Source: Candidatus Dormiibacterota bacterium (GTDB lineage Bacteria > Chloroflexota > Dormibacteria > Dormibacterales > Dormibacteraceae). From it: a stretch of 5,056 nt of DNA. The stretch's first letter is position 1, and each line of letters begins with the position of its first letter. Shown here piece by piece: positions 4,991-5,056 of this stretch. The DNA lies in the NCBI GenBank assembly GCA_955652585.1, contig CATPBF010000159.1, positions 1 through 5,056 on the forward strand, given 5' to 3'. Made by a program: the position numbers and the translations under genes. A model generated the notes under the pieces. It worked only from the letters and a program-made list of their open reading frames with translations. It was not told the origin of the DNA and searched no databases.

Positions 4991-5056
4991 ATGACGGCGG
5001 GTGCGGTTTTCCCCGAGGGGTTCCTGTGGGGGACGGCTAGCGCCGCCCACCAGGTC
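4991..5056 (+). CDS. Glycoside hydrolase family 1 (beta-glucosidase type), N-terminal 22 codons only
   Basis: The window ends 22 codons into this gene. Residues 7-21, FPEGFLWGTASAAHQ, match the N-terminal signature of GH1 enzymes (F-P-x-x-F-x-W-G-x-A-T-A-A-x-Q), the first strand of the TIM barrel. Q21 corresponds to the conserved glycone-binding Gln. GH1 members are retaining beta-glucosidases, beta-galactosidases or 6-phospho-beta-glycosidases; the substrate cannot be judged from this fragment. The ATG lies 25 bp after the histidine phosphatase stop and has no strong Shine-Dalgarno; GGGGA at 4972-4976 is 14 nt away and lies partly in the hairpin arm. There is no signal peptide before the motif, so it is probably cytosolic. 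Confidence 0.9.
   Translation, partial: MTAGAVFPEGFLWGTASAAHQV

Noticed and set aside
5011..5020. CCCCGAGGGG palindrome near the start of the GH1 gene
   Set aside because: It encodes the conserved FPEGF motif of GH1, has 4-bp arms with a 2-nt loop and no T-tract; coding constraint explains it.

Overview
The window is a densely packed, high-GC stretch of bacterial chromosome. Intergenic gaps are mostly 12-72 bp, G/C dominates third codon positions, and GTG and TTG starts occur beside ATG. Three points vaguely suggest a Terrabacteria-type lineage (Chloroflexota, Dormibacterota or Actinomycetota): the DUF4190-like Pro-rich membrane protein, the long two-domain (CTC-type) L25, and the zinc-ribbon/GGDEF fusion. 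The sequence alone does not settle the phylum. I see no transposase, integrase, CRISPR array, tRNA or rRNA.

Layout, left to right. Positions 1-432 (+) hold the 3' part of a Pro-rich DUF4190-like membrane protein. A 72-bp gap with a -10-like box leads to ribosomal protein L25/CTC (505-1167, +). It is followed, with a 4-bp ATGA overlap, by a very short MscS-family channel protein (1164-1724, +). That gene converges on, and overlaps by 23 bp, the end of a minus-strand pair: rarA/mgsA (2335-3576, -), then 12 bp later a nucleoside-diphosphate-kinase-family gene (1702-2322, -). A 28-bp gap separates rarA from a divergent gene (3605-4264, +) coding for a zinc ribbon joined to a GGDEF-like domain whose signature is lost. 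Next on the same strand are a histidine-phosphatase-family gene with a TTG start (4306-4965) and the first 22 codons of a GH1 beta-glucosidase-type gene (from 4991). A strong imperfect hairpin overlaps the histidine phosphatase stop codon.

How the genes work together. L25-MscS looks translationally coupled. RarA (replication-fork maintenance) followed by an NDK-like protein (dNTP/NTP supply) could link fork repair to nucleotide pools; that is inference. The zinc-ribbon/pseudo-GGDEF gene, the phosphatase and the glycosidase share a strand but need not share a function.

Most of the window is ordinary housekeeping sequence. The points most worth checking are the NDK with a catalytic set matching the canonical one plus an unexplained ~70-residue C-terminal extension, the degenerate zinc-ribbon GGDEF protein, the minimal MscS coupled to L25, and the hairpin at 4938-4975. 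I found no clear evidence of a new multi-gene system.
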